Shown here: one piece after another, positions 50,568 through 59,067 of the stretch
Position numbering within the stretch: the stretch's first letter is position 1
How the letters are laid out: every line of letters begins with the position of its first letter
The notes under the pieces: model-generated
Database searches by the model: none
Told to the model about the DNA's origin: nothing
What the model saw: only the letters and a program-made list of their open reading frames with translations
Source of the DNA: Algoriphagus marincola DSM 16067
GTDB lineage: Bacteria; Bacteroidota; Bacteroidia; Cytophagales; Cyclobacteriaceae
DNA length: 64,000 bases
NCBI RefSeq assembly: GCF_000429405.1
Contig: NZ_AUBU01000010.1
Span: forward strand, 124,001-188,000
Reading direction: 5' to 3'
Made by a program: the position numbers and the translations under genes

Positions 50568-51482
50568 CTAAAAATAATTAGCGCGGAGAATTTGAGCTGA
50601 TAGGTATTCCTTCATCTCATCACCTTCCTCCACTTTTATTTCGCCGGGCAATCCCAGAATAAATCGTCCCAATCCAGGAAGCTGAGGCACATTACCTTCG
50701 AAAATAAACTGATTACGATTTTCAGTTTTCAGCGATGGTCGGGCATTTGGATATTCTTCGAGCATAAGTTGGTAGGCCTTTTTACTCATCCGAAGCCTGA
50801 CATGAAAACGCTTTTTTCCAGTATATCCAAAAAAAGATTCCTCCGGAATTTCATGTTTCCTTTTATTTTTCCATGCTTCATTTGACAATAAAACTTCACC
50901 AATCCGCTCGATTTTGAAAACCTTCATCGAAGAACTCTCAGGTTCAAAAGCATGGATGAATTCGTAATTCTTTGAAAATGCTACTGGCTCCACCAGGCGG
51001 TCACTGACAGAATCACTGTGCAAGGAATAGTAGTCACGTAGCCAAATTTGTCGCTCTTCCTGAATTCCCTTTCCAATTTCGTCGATAATTCGACCCAAGT
51101 TTGCACGAAATAGCTCCTCAGTACTCTCCCGTAGCTCTGATCGAAGCTGAAGCTTTTGCAAAACCGAATCACGAAGTAGGTTTTTCTTGCCCTTGCTTTC
51201 AATGATTTCTCTTAGCCATTGGCTTTCTTCAGCTGAGAAAGTGGAAAAATTCATCGTATCCATGCTACCGGGATACTCCGCTAATTTGTACTTGCTAAAT
51301 TCCTTTTCCACCTTAAAACCCAAGGATTCTAGGAGTTTAAAATATCGGTAGATTGTCCGGACATCAGTTTCTAACAGTTCTGCCAATCGATGTACCGGCT
51401 TCCCAATATTCCCTCTAAGAAGATTGATCAATTTGAAAACACGGAGAATTTTTTGCTGCTCTACTTTTCCTGATGCTGCCAT
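50568..51482 (-). CDS. HTH/WYL-domain transcriptional regulator
   Basis: A 304-residue regulator of the YafY/PafBC type: N-terminal winged helix about 10-65 (LINLLRGNIGKPVHRLAELLETDVRTIYRYFKLLESLGF), middle helical linker, WYL domain about 150-225 (LVEPVAFSKNYEFIHAFEPESSSMKVFKIERI) and WCX-like end. WYL domains sense ligands or nucleic acid. The gene lies upstream of the S8 protease on the same strand, both between two repeat copies. A cluster of ACTTT half-sites lies 41-65 bases before its start. Confidence 0.88.
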   Translation of the reverse strand: MAASGKVEQQKILRVFKLINLLRGNIGKPVHRLAELLETDVRTIYRYFKLLESLGFKVEKEFSKYKLAEYPGSMDTMNFSTFSAEESQWLREIIESKGKKNLLRDSVLQKLQLRSELRESTEELFRANLGRIIDEIGKGIQEERQIWLRDYYSLHSDSVSDRLVEPVAFSKNYEFIHAFEPESSSMKVFKIERIGEVLLSNEAWKNKRKHEIPEESFFGYTGKKRFHVRLRMSKKAYQLMLEEYPNARPSLKTENRNQFIFEGNVPQLPGLGRFILGLPGEIKVEEGDEMKEYLSAQILRANYF

Positions 51483-51522
51483 ATTCGATTCTTTTTGAAT
51501 TAAAAAAGGACCCTAAACTATC

Positions 51523-51546
51523 ACTTTGAAAGTAAACTTTAACTTT
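51523..51546. promoter_or_regulatory. Overlapping ACTTT/AAAGT inverted half-sites
   Basis: ACTTT-G-AAAGT (51523-51533) is a perfect palindrome and AAAGT-AA-ACTTT (51529-51540) an overlapping one; a further ACTTT follows. Alternating half-sites before a regulator gene suggest an autoregulatory operator. Low-complexity bias of the region lowers confidence. Confidence 0.35.
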
Positions 51547-51592
51547 TTTGTCAGTAATTGTCATGAATAAATTATATAGGCTTTCTTACCAA

Positions 51593-51757
51593 TAGAAAAT
51601 TGAAGGGCTAAAAATCTGCGAAAATGATCGATTTATGCAGGTATCCCTCATCGGACACTTGCCTGCCGAGGAGGGCCTGACACCTGTCCGCTGAGTCGAA
51701 TCCCTCTGGATTAGCAAGGAAAATGAAGCTGCTGGCATAATTCCGTATATCCGAAAT
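51593..51757 (+). repeat. Structured interspersed repeat, copy B
   Basis: Second copy of the 48771-48917 element, same orientation. It has about 20 extra bases after the core (GCTGAGTCGAATCCCTCTGG). Its core stem GCCTGCC/GGAGGGC is imperfect, and the outer GGACA/TGTCC pair is kept. Confidence 0.8.
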
Positions 51758-51796
51758 AAAATATTTCCACTTTCCTAAAGGAGAATTGAAATCGCC

Positions 51797-51804
51797 TAAT
51801 TTTG
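51797..51804 (+). promoter_or_regulatory. -7 element TAATTTTG before the membrane glycosyltransferase
   Basis: Exact TAnnTTTG match only six bases before an ATG at 51810. If used, the mRNA is nearly leaderless and a TTG start at 51786 is excluded. Confidence 0.35.
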
Positions 51805-51809
51805 AAAGT

Positions 51810-53396
51810 ATGCAGATGAATGAAAGCGAAGTATTTGCTAAGAATTGGTCCTCTATTGTTTTATGGGGAGGATTGATCTTTCTTTTTGGCTACTGGCTTT
51901 TTGGTTTTGACGGGATTACTTTCAGCGATGATGTGTATTACCTACTCGCGGGGAGAGATTTTTGGGAGGGAAATATGGGCACAAACGATTATCACTTTTC
52001 TAGTCGCTGGGGCGCTTACATACCTGCAGGTTTAATTGTGCATTGGTTTGGGATGAATCCCCATTGGGCATCGGCAATATCACTCATAGCCTACTTGATT
52101 ACATTTCTTTTGCTATTTCGTCTGCAACCAGAAAAAGAAGGAAAGTTGATATTTAGCTTCTGGATGCTTACTCAGGTTTATTTGCTTCACTTTTTGACCA
52201 AGGTATATCCGGATGCTTTGTTGGTACTCTGCGTTGCTTTTGTCGTATTCGCTTCAACTTTTCGCTTTCAAAAGCCCTTTTTAGCAGCTTTAGGAATCAT
52301 CGTTGGATTTTTTGTGGGAATGGTAACCAAAGAAACCATGATCTTATTGGGAACTTTTCCAATTCTGATTCTATATTTTGACTGGAGGTCAAAAAAAATG
52401 GATTTCTCCTTTCTAGGCTATTTGATTGCTTTGAGCACAGCCGTCATACTTCTTTATTTGTTTTATTTCTGGTGGAAGTTTGGAGATCCATTCTACCGGG
52501 TTACATCTATCAATGCAGGTCATTACGTTTCTGAATTTACCTACGCAGACAAAGGTTGGAAAAGTATATTGAGACGCTTGAGCTATTTGCCTATTACTAC
52601 TTTTGTAGAACGTATTTATTGGCCTTGGATAGTCTTTGCTATTCCTGGAATTTGGAACGCTTTGAAGACAAAAAAACCAATAGACCTTGAGTTTTCTTTG
52701 GCTTTTCTGTCGCTTTTAATCGGTTTTTGGTTTATGAGTTCTACGCTCGAACTCTACAATCCCATTTACCTGAACCCTCGTCACCTGATCGTGATTGTTC
52801 CGATATTGGCATTTTTGATAGGCGGTGGTTGGAAAGCTTGGAAGACTAATCCTAAAATGAAATGGACAATAATGTCCTTAATGATTCTAGGCGTCACCAT
52901 CAGTGTATTTCAAAATGACTGGAAAACTGCGGCTTTTCAAGGGGTTCTTGCCTTCCTACTTTTCCTTCCAAAACCAAACTGGCAACTTGCAGCATTTAGC
53001 TTTGTCCTCATAGGTCCAGCTATCTTAGCCATTCAGTATCAAAAAGACTTAAAGGAATATCCAAATTTAATTTATAAGTTAAATATAGAGCTATTATCTA
53101 CTGAAAATCAATCACCTATACTAGTAAACAACTTTGTGTATTTCAGTAGAGAAGCCCTCATCCCAGACCAAGGTTTAACTGATAATAAACTTATTCCTAT
53201 AGAAAGTGCTGATTCTTTGATACAAACCGCTCCGGAAGAAATTCGGGTTTTTATCTACCATTATTACCAGCACGCTTATCCTCAAGAGGAGGAAGATATT
53301 GTACCATTGGAAAGCCTTCTTGTACCTTCCTACCAATTGCAGGAAGGTCGAGTAAATGGTCAGGTTGAAGTCAAAGTTTATATAAAGAGAAACTAA
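51810..53396 (+). CDS. Membrane glycosyltransferase, GT39/ArnT-like (GT-C fold)
   Basis: A protein of about 528 residues with around eleven membrane segments and a C-terminal soluble part (about 425-528). The first periplasmic loop carries the acidic pair in FSDDVYYLLAGRDFWEG, the hallmark of GT-C transferases that use polyprenyl-phosphate sugars. Such enzymes glycosylate lipid A, proteins or polymers. The start is uncertain: ATG 51810 or 51816 are preferred over TTG 51786 because of the -7 element. It is monocistronic and converges with the DUF5777 operon. Confidence 0.82.
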   Translation: MQMNESEVFAKNWSSIVLWGGLIFLFGYWLFGFDGITFSDDVYYLLAGRDFWEGNMGTNDYHFSSRWGAYIPAGLIVHWFGMNPHWASAISLIAYLITFLLLFRLQPEKEGKLIFSFWMLTQVYLLHFLTKVYPDALLVLCVAFVVFASTFRFQKPFLAALGIIVGFFVGMVTKETMILLGTFPILILYFDWRSKKMDFSFLGYLIALSTAVILLYLFYFWWKFGDPFYRVTSINAGHYVSEFTYADKGWKSILRRLSYLPITTFVERIYWPWIVFAIPGIWNALKTKKPIDLEFSLAFLSLLIGFWFMSSTLELYNPIYLNPRHLIVIVPILAFLIGGGWKAWKTNPKMKWTIMSLMILGVTISVFQNDWKTAAFQGVLAFLLFLPKPNWQLAAFSFVLIGPAILAIQYQKDLKEYPNLIYKLNIELLSTENQSPILVNNFVYFSREALIPDQGLTDNKLIPIESADSLIQTAPEEIRVFIYHYYQHAYPQEEEDIVPLESLLVPSYQLQEGRVNGQVEVKVYIKRN

Positions 53397-53408
53397 TTTA
53401 TAAAGACT

Positions 53409-53458
53409 TTTTAAAGGCCTTTAAAATGAATTGTCTTCCTTATTAATTTGTAAGACAA
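53409..53458. terminator. Convergent intergenic region with two dyads
   Basis: A perfect 18-bp palindrome TTTTAAAGGCCTTTAAAA (53409-53426) and a hairpin TTGTCTT/AAGACAA (53431-53458) lie between the convergent stops at 53396 and 53477. They probably end both transcripts, though neither has a classic U-tract. Confidence 0.45.
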
Positions 53459-53476
53459 GTCAGGTAATTCAACTCT

Positions 53477-54346
53477 TTATCTCTTCTTCTGACCAATCGC
53501 AAATACCCGATTTACATTGAATCCTAGTCTAAATTCCTCACCGGGTACTCCATTGCCTCCGGCTAGCAAATAGGGTTCGTTTAATGCCTGAGAGGTCACA
53601 AAATACATCTGAAAGACATGACCACCAGCCTCCACGTCCCAACCTATTCCAAAATTACTTCGAAGGTCTGTATTCAAATTTGGGATGTATTGCAAAGTCA
53701 GCGAAGAGCGCTCTCCAACTTTAAACTTCCCGCTAAGACCGATAGCTAGATAGAAATTTTCCGTCCCCTCGATTTGATAAACAGGCCTAGGATCTACAAA
53801 ATAAGCCATCATGGGACTCATTTGCAGGCTGATTCTATCAGTAAACTTTCTGGCAATCATCACCTGAGCGAAGTAATTGCTTCGCTCTGAGAAGTTGGGA
53901 GAATTTTCTGGGAGAAAATCATAATTACTGGTATTCACTCCCATTCCACCTGCAAGACTGACACTTACCGGCATAGACTCATTTAAGCGCTGCTCAAGCA
54001 AATGGTAGCGACCAAATACCTGATAAACCTTGTCTCGACTACTTCTCGAAACTCCAGCCGAAAACTTCTCAGAAAGCGCAAACTCAAAACTAAACTGAAT
54101 ATTTGCACCATTATCCAAGCCAAACAGATTCTCGACACCACCATTCAGCGTACCAAAAGTATGCATGATGGCGAAGTGCATGGTCTTTTTGTCCAAAGGC
54201 TCTACAGTAAGCAAATTGATATGCCTGGGGGCATGAAAAATCAAATCTACCGCTTGATTTTCATTGACCAGTTTCCGCTCTAACTGTCCCTTTGCGGTGA
54301 AAGAAATCAAGCTTCCAATCAATATTAAAGTAAATAGCTTTTGCAT
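53477..54346 (-). CDS. DUF5777-family outer-membrane beta-barrel-like protein
   Basis: A 289-residue exported protein: signal peptide to about 20 (TAKG), then strand-rich sequence typical of a small beta-barrel (RKLVNENQAVDLIFHAPRHINLLTVEPLDKKTMHFAIMHTFGTL is characteristic of DUF5777). A mention of AGGNGVPGEEFRLGFNVNRVF closes the barrel. Third gene after the Rieske and YceI genes on the minus strand; the YceI stop abuts or overlaps its start. Function unknown; the conserved neighbours hint at an envelope redox or lipid-related process. Confidence 0.82.
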   Translation of the reverse strand: MQKLFTLILIGSLISFTAKGQLERKLVNENQAVDLIFHAPRHINLLTVEPLDKKTMHFAIMHTFGTLNGGVENLFGLDNGANIQFSFEFALSEKFSAGVSRSSRDKVYQVFGRYHLLEQRLNESMPVSVSLAGGMGVNTSNYDFLPENSPNFSERSNYFAQVMIARKFTDRISLQMSPMMAYFVDPRPVYQIEGTENFYLAIGLSGKFKVGERSSLTLQYIPNLNTDLRSNFGIGWDVEAGGHVFQMYFVTSQALNEPYLLAGGNGVPGEEFRLGFNVNRVFAIGQKKR

Positions 54347-54894
54347 CAGTTCTGAAGTTTAAGACCTGCCTCAATATGAACCAACTGCTTTTCAGCCAAT
54401 TCATAAAAGACCAATTTTGGAATTTCTATATCAAAGTCTCCTAAAAGCAATTCGAAGTCTGCCTGTAATTTCACAAGGCCTTTCTCCTCTTTTTTCAGCA
54501 TTCCGGGAATTCGAATTTGTTTCTCTTTTCCATGGATTTTGAAAATACCTTCCACCTCTACGGCTACCCAATCGCCAGAATCTAGGTCAGGTACAGTTAG
54601 CATTTTTCCGGTAAACTCTGCAAAGGGGTATTTATCTGTCTCAAGATAATTTTCCCGCATGTGACGATCCCGTAGTCCTATTCCGGTATCGAGGGTATTC
54701 AGATCAAGGTAAAAATCCACCAAGTTTTTATCCAGGTCGATCAATCCATGAAGTTTCTGAGATACACCTTCGAACTCATTCAAAGGGGCTTTGGAAGTGA
54801 AAACAGCTTTTCCGTCCTCTGTGATAAAGTTTTGACCATTGGTCAATAAACTGAAGGCGGAAAAGAATACGAATAAAATAAGCCTTCTCATCAC
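54346..54894 (-). CDS. YceI-family periplasmic lipocalin-like protein
   Basis: A 182-residue exported protein with signal peptide to about 20 (TNGQ). YceI proteins have a lipocalin-like barrel that binds polyisoprenoids such as quinones or carotenoid precursors. Seen: VDFYLDLNTLDTGIGLRDRHMRENYLETDKYPFAEFTGK, the family signature, and IHGKEKQIRIPG. It overlaps the Rieske gene by four bases. Together with a Rieske protein, quinone binding would make sense, but that link is inference. Confidence 0.9.
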   Translation of the reverse strand: MMRRLILFVFFSAFSLLTNGQNFITEDGKAVFTSKAPLNEFEGVSQKLHGLIDLDKNLVDFYLDLNTLDTGIGLRDRHMRENYLETDKYPFAEFTGKMLTVPDLDSGDWVAVEVEGIFKIHGKEKQIRIPGMLKKEEKGLVKLQADFELLLGDFDIEIPKLVFYELAEKQLVHIEAGLKLQN

Positions 54895-55376
54895 TTGGTG
54901 ATGGTTAAAATACCATTGCTGATACTGGTGTCAAATCGCTCAAGGGGTCGATTGGCAGGTCCTTGGAGAACATTTCCCTCCGTGTCAAACTGTGACCCAT
55001 GGCAAGAGCAAGTGAATCGATTGCCTGAGTAACTCCAGTTTCTGTCACAGGCAGAATGAGTACAAACGGAAGTCAAAGCACTATAGCTTCCTCCCACATT
55101 TACCACAAGAGTTTGAGCTTCGATGATAAGCAACCAGCCTCCACTATTGGCAAGCCCTGTTTGCTGATTTAGATCAATGGTAATGGTATTTCCCGCTACG
55201 GTAATTCCGCTTCCTCCGCCTGTAGGAGGAGCCTGAGGAGTGGCATCTTCCTCATCTGAGCAACTTGTGAAAAATGAAAGTCCAAAAACAGACATAGCGA
55301 GCACAGATCCGGATTTTTCCAGAAAAGCTCTGCGGGAATTAGTCAGATTCCCCGATTTTACTTGAATTGTTTTCAT
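54891..55376 (-). CDS. Rieske 2Fe-2S protein with Tat-like signal
   Basis: A 161-residue protein. The N-terminus has a twin-arginine-like motif NSRRAFLEK followed by a hydrophobic stretch and a lipobox-like FFTSC near residue 39, so it is exported folded and probably lipid-anchored. Cluster motifs: CTHSAC with Cys and His ligands near 106, and CSCHGSQF near 123; the additional Cys in each loop would form the disulfide seen in high-potential Rieske proteins. First gene of the Rieske-YceI-DUF5777 operon. No cytochrome b partner is near, so it is not a bc1 subunit by context. Confidence 0.92.
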   Translation of the reverse strand: MKTIQVKSGNLTNSRRAFLEKSGSVLAMSVFGLSFFTSCSDEEDATPQAPPTGGGSGITVAGNTITIDLNQQTGLANSGGWLLIIEAQTLVVNVGGSYSALTSVCTHSACDRNWSYSGNRFTCSCHGSQFDTEGNVLQGPANRPLERFDTSISNGILTITK

Positions 55377-55443
55377 GATAGCTAATGTTTCGTTGGATAT
55401 ACGAGAACAAAAGCCTTTGTGGATTTAAAATGTTTGTTGCAGC

Positions 55444-55971
55444 CTAAAAATGCCTCCTATCAAGGATCTCTTTGAGGACAATGGCGTTCTTTAAAGAATC
55501 TTTGTTTTTTACCAACTTCGAATAAGGATTGGCCTTTTTTTGGCTTCTGTATTTAATGAAGCGTTCATCACTGGAAGAGGAAGGAATTTCAGGTATTCCT
55601 TCAGAAGTTTTGACTGATTTTGGGTCAAGTTTTTCGAAAGCTCCCTTGTAATATTGTATTTCATCGTCCTGCTCTTCAAGAGGTTTGTAGGAAGAAGTAG
55701 GAACTTTTTCAGCCTTGATGGGCTCAAAGGATTCTCTCCTTTTTGGTGGGGTTTGAGGTTTGGGCTTTGGCCTGGCTTCTTCCTTGGGTTTACCTTCCTG
55801 AATATCCCGGATTTCTTTTAGCAAATCCTCAAAAGTAACCGGCTTTTCTTGATCTTCAGGAGATTGATTATCAGGAATTTCTGGATTTTTCCCCTTCTTT
55901 TTACCACTGGTAGCTTGGTAAATAAAGTAGATGATAATCGCAATGATGTAAATAATATTCCCCCAATCCAT
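55444..55971 (-). CDS. Single-pass membrane protein with charged linker, unknown function
   Basis: A 175-residue hypothetical protein: N-terminal membrane helix about 4-20 (NIIYIIAIIIYFIYQATSG), then a highly charged, Pro-rich, probably disordered segment (about 22-100) and a C-terminal helical part that ends LKNAIVLKEILDRRHF, a motif that recurs at the C-terminus of similar small membrane proteins in Bacteroidota. No enzymatic motif. Transcribed alone, 67 bases before the Rieske gene; it could be co-transcribed. Confidence 0.7.
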   Translation of the reverse strand: MDWGNIIYIIAIIIYFIYQATSGKKKGKNPEIPDNQSPEDQEKPVTFEDLLKEIRDIQEGKPKEEARPKPKPQTPPKRRESFEPIKAEKVPTSSYKPLEEQDDEIQYYKGAFEKLDPKSVKTSEGIPEIPSSSSDERFIKYRSQKKANPYSKLVKNKDSLKNAIVLKEILDRRHF

Positions 55972-56118
55972 AGCTCAAGATAGATATTCTAGCCGATAAT
56001 TTATCAAGGCTCCTTTTGCTAATTCCAATTTATGACCCAAATTAATCGCTAACATGCAAATCAGAACAAATTATCTCAGTTTGCGTGATTAAAGAAGTTC
56101 AATTTTATTACTAACACT

Positions 56119-56439
56119 ATGATCATTTCAACTACCAACAGCCTGGAAGGGCACAAAGTCACACAATATTTAGGAATAGTATCCGGCGAGACCATCATCG
56201 GTGCCAATGTTTTCAAAGATTTTTTTGCAAGCATTACAGACATTGTAGGAGGTCGCTCGGGTTCCTACGAAAGAGTTTTGAGAGAGGCAAAAGCCACTGC
56301 GATGATGGAGATGGAAATGCAAGCAAGAAGTTTTGGTGCCAATGCCATTATAGGAATCGACCTTGACTATGAGACGATTCGTGATGGTATGCTAATGGTA
56401 ACCGCAAGTGGTACGGCTGTCAAAATTGAGAAGCTTTAA
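56119..56439 (+). CDS. YbjQ (DUF74) family protein
   Basis: A 106-residue pentamer-forming protein of the YbjQ/DUF74 heavy-metal-binding-domain family. Family motifs: GIVSGETIIGANVFKDFFASITDIVGGRSGSYERVL and ARSFGANAIIGIDLDYET. Length is standard. No known reaction; some members bind metals. Own terminator follows. No functional partner in the neighbourhood. Confidence 0.92.
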   Translation: MIISTTNSLEGHKVTQYLGIVSGETIIGANVFKDFFASITDIVGGRSGSYERVLREAKATAMMEMEMQARSFGANAIIGIDLDYETIRDGMLMVTASGTAVKIEKL

Positions 56440-56452
56440 TCTCAACTAGATG

Positions 56453-56486
56453 AAAAAAAAAATCCCGCTAAGTCGGGATTTTTTTG
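56453..56486 (+). terminator. Rho-independent terminator after ybjQ-like gene
   Basis: AATCCCG pairs with CGGGATT around CTAAGT, with A-tract before and T-tract after; may also serve the minus strand. Confidence 0.92.
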
Positions 56487-56648
56487 TTAGTCTACTATTC
56501 TTCGAGGCTGAAAAGGATAAGGCCTAAAACAAATCCTCAGGTTCGGATTTTTAATGCTTCAGTCTTCATACTTCCAGCTTCCAACCCTTCCCATTAAAAA
56601 AATTTGGCTATTGGTAGAATTCCCTCTTACCTATTTTTTTTGAATGGG

Positions 56649-56897
56649 CTATTTCAGCTTCTTTTCTAATTCATTCAATATTTGATCCGAATTGGTCTTT
56701 TTGTAAAAATGATCATCCAATATCACTACAGGAGCTGACTTACAATGATCAAGACATTTCGTTTGGATCAACTTACAATTTCCTTTCATGGGCGACTTTT
56801 TGAAGGATTCTTTAAGCTCTTTGCACAGACCTTTTGCACCTGCTTTCTTGCAGTCAGAACCCGTACATACAAAAATCAATTCACGTTTTTGCTTCAT
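56649..56897 (-). CDS. 2Fe-2S thioredoxin-like ferredoxin domain protein
   Basis: An 82-residue protein resembling the 2Fe-2S domain of NuoE and related (2Fe-2S) ferredoxins. Four cluster Cys are visible: VCTGSDCKKAG near 11-17, then KLIQTKCLDHC near 48-52, followed by SAPVVILDD. It should carry electrons or bind iron in the cytoplasm. It starts ten bases after the DUF819 gene on the minus strand, so co-transcription is likely, but a shared role is not obvious. Confidence 0.87.
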   Translation of the reverse strand: MKQKRELIFVCTGSDCKKAGAKGLCKELKESFKKSPMKGNCKLIQTKCLDHCKSAPVVILDDHFYKKTNSDQILNELEKKLK

Positions 56898-56907
56898 ATA
56901 AGCTAAA

Positions 56908-58161
56908 TCACATACCTGAAACAGCCTGCATCATCAGGCCGCATAGATAAGCTCCGTAAGTACCTACAGCATAGCCGAGGACTGCCAAAAGCACTCCGAC
57001 TGGAGCTAATGAAGCATCAAAAGCACCTGCTACAATGGGTGCTGATGCAGCTCCTCCTACGTTGGCCTGGGAGCCCACAGCTACATAAAAGAAAGGAGCT
57101 TTGATCAACCATGCTACCAGAAGCATGATCAATATGTGGAAGAACATCCAAAGAATTCCTATGACGAATAAGATAGGGTTATCTAACACAGCACCCAAAT
57201 CCATCTGCATACCGATGGTGGCAACCAGAATATACAAAAAAACTGACCCAAAACGAGAAGCACCAGCTCCTTCGAGATTTCTTGCTCGGGTAAAAGACAA
57301 AGCCAAGCCAGCAGTAGTAGCTACAACCACGATCCAAAAGAAAGTTGAATCCAAAGAATAATCCTTCAGCTGTGGATAATTCTCTCCAATAAATGGAGCA
57401 AGGTTATCTGCCAGTAAATGGGAAACACCGGTGATTCCAAATGCGACACCGAGAATCACCATACTATCCGAGAGCGTAGGAATCCGCATGATTTTGGACC
57501 TAAAATCAGCAATCTTATCCCGTAGTTCATAGATAGCAGAGGTATCCGCTTTGAAGAAATTATCGATTTTTTCGGGCTTGGCTGCCCAATAAAGCAGAAA
57601 TGCCATCCATAAATTGGCTACCAACACATCGACTGCGATCATTTGTGCGAAAAGGTCCGCATCAGCACCGAATACCTCCAGCATGGCCGTTTGATTCGCC
57701 CCTCCTCCTATCCATGAGCCAGCGATAGTAGCAAGTCCACGCCAAATTTCCATGGGACCTTCTCCTCCCAATACCTCGGGGAAAAATGTCCCGACGGTAA
57801 GCAAGGCCAAGGGACCACCCAGCATAATCCCGAGCGTACCTGCCAGAAACATGGTGAGCGCTTTCGGCCCTAGCTTCAGGATACCTTTCAGGTCAATGCT
57901 CAATGTAAATAGTACCAGAGATGCAGGAAGTAAATAGCGGCTAGCAACGAAATAAAGATTAGAATCTTCCCCTGAGATGATTCCCAAGGAATTGAAAACC
58001 GCTGGAATGAAGTAACAGAGCAATACTGTCGGAACTACCCGATAAAACTTTTGAAGGATTCTATTATTACTGGCTGCTGTGCTAAAAACTAAGGCCAAAA
58101 TGGCCAGCAAAATGCCAAAAACAATTGCATCATTGGTAATTAGAGGTCCCTGTCCTTCCAT
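56908..58161 (-). CDS. DUF819-family membrane protein (YjcL-like)
   Basis: A 417-residue inner-membrane protein with about ten to eleven hydrophobic segments. It matches DUF819: LPASLVLFTLSIDLKGILKLGPKAL, TIAGSWIGGGANQTAML and the late VGSQANVGGAASAPIVAGAF, which shows the two pseudo-symmetric Gly/Ser/Asn-rich re-entrant motifs expected of a secondary transporter. Substrate unknown. The downstream 2Fe-2S gene is close. Confidence 0.9.
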   Translation of the reverse strand: MEGQGPLITNDAIVFGILLAILALVFSTAASNNRILQKFYRVVPTVLLCYFIPAVFNSLGIISGEDSNLYFVASRYLLPASLVLFTLSIDLKGILKLGPKALTMFLAGTLGIMLGGPLALLTVGTFFPEVLGGEGPMEIWRGLATIAGSWIGGGANQTAMLEVFGADADLFAQMIAVDVLVANLWMAFLLYWAAKPEKIDNFFKADTSAIYELRDKIADFRSKIMRIPTLSDSMVILGVAFGITGVSHLLADNLAPFIGENYPQLKDYSLDSTFFWIVVVATTAGLALSFTRARNLEGAGASRFGSVFLYILVATIGMQMDLGAVLDNPILFVIGILWMFFHILIMLLVAWLIKAPFFYVAVGSQANVGGAASAPIVAGAFDASLAPVGVLLAVLGYAVGTYGAYLCGLMMQAVSGM

Positions 58162-58222
58162 ACTTTTCTAGTTAGTTTTTACAACAATACCAACAAAAGG
58201 GCAAAAGCCCAATAGAAATAGA

Positions 58223-58855
58223 TCAGCCTTCTGCAAGCAAATGTGCCAACTCACTCAATATCATGGCTGTGGCTCCCCAGACGATTTCTCCGTGAAGATC
58301 GAAGTATGGCGTATCTAATTCTAATTCCTGATTGATTTTCAAAATCGTCCGTTGCCTTCTTTCCGAATTGAGAATGAAATCGAGTTGCGTAGGTAGGATC
58401 ATATCTACTTCCCTGATTTCAGGCACAAACTCAGGAACTTCATGAATGGCACCGATTACAGGCGTTACGAGAAAATTGGATGTGGGAATATAAAGATCGG
58501 TCAGCTTTCCGAGGATCTGAACCCTCTCTGCGTTCACTGCAACCTCTTCCTGAGCTTCCCTCAAAGCAGTATGGATGATATCTGTATCTTCAGGATCCAT
58601 CTTCCCGCCCGGAAGGGCAATCTGTCCACTATGAACTCCCTTGTATACTGGCCTTTTGATCAATGGAAAAAGCACTTCGGACCTTCCTGGATAAAATACG
58701 AGCAAAACGGCTCCTTTTCGATGATGGTGTGGAACCTTTGGGTCAAAGCGACGCAAATCGATGGGTTGAGGGGCCATTTGTATATGTGCCTCCTTCCCCG
58801 GTAATGGATGGCGGAGCCGATCCTTCAAAAAAGCAATTAATTCATCATGATTCAT
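58223..58855 (-). CDS. Nudix hydrolase, CoA pyrophosphatase type
   Basis: A 210-residue Nudix protein from ATG 58855 (an upstream ATG at 58915 would add 20 residues unlike the family). CoA-specific region VLFPLIKRPVYKGVHSGQIALPGG and Nudix box GGKMDPEDTDIIHTALREAQEEVAV near 90-115; the usual EExG is EEVA, so Ala replaces the Gly. It should split CoA or acyl-CoA to phosphopantetheine and ADP. Cytoplasmic, monocistronic. Confidence 0.9.
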   Translation of the reverse strand: MNHDELIAFLKDRLRHPLPGKEAHIQMAPQPIDLRRFDPKVPHHHRKGAVLLVFYPGRSEVLFPLIKRPVYKGVHSGQIALPGGKMDPEDTDIIHTALREAQEEVAVNAERVQILGKLTDLYIPTSNFLVTPVIGAIHEVPEFVPEIREVDMILPTQLDFILNSERRQRTILKINQELELDTPYFDLHGEIVWGATAMILSELAHLLAEG

Positions 58856-58915
58856 GTCTTCTGCAAGATAACAGACTTCCAATAAGACAATCCCAAAATG
58901 GATGCATTTAAACAC

Positions 58916-58946
58916 AAAAAAGGCCGGGCTAATACCCGACCTTTTC
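58916..58946. terminator. Orphan terminator-like hairpin
   Basis: AAAAAGGCCGGG/CCCGACCTTTT hairpin with one mismatch and a CTAATA loop. On the minus strand it ends CCTTTTTTG, a classic terminator. No annotated gene ends here on either strand: the Nudix gene starts below it and aceK starts above it. Confidence 0.7.
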
Positions 58947-59047
58947 CTGCTCTCAAACCTATTAAACCTATTGTAGATATTCGATTATGAATACTGTCGA
59001 AAAGTAGAAAATGTTTTCTATTACTCCAAACAATCGATTGCGAAAGA
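58916..59047 (-). ncRNA. Candidate small RNA upstream of the Nudix gene
   Basis: The orphan terminator implies a minus-strand transcript starting between it and aceK. AAATTTTG at 59052-59059 (minus strand) is one base off TAnnTTTG, and an FNR-like box lies about 36 bases behind the implied start near 59047. This would give an RNA of about 130 bases with no open frame of note. Hypothesis only. Confidence 0.25.
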
Positions 59048-59067
59048 TTTTCAAAATTTTATTTTCC

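Larger units (their letters stand above)
51483..51785. other. Intergenic region between WYL regulator and glycosyltransferase
   Basis: About 300 bases with no gene. It holds the ACTTT half-site cluster near the regulator (51523-51546), repeat copy B (51593-51757) and promoter-like bases before the next gene. Confidence 0.6.

Noticed and set aside
56500..56640. CTTC-rich intergenic stretch after the ybjQ-like gene
   Set aside because: Repetitive look (CTTC units) but no regular period or dyad; nothing functional can be supported.
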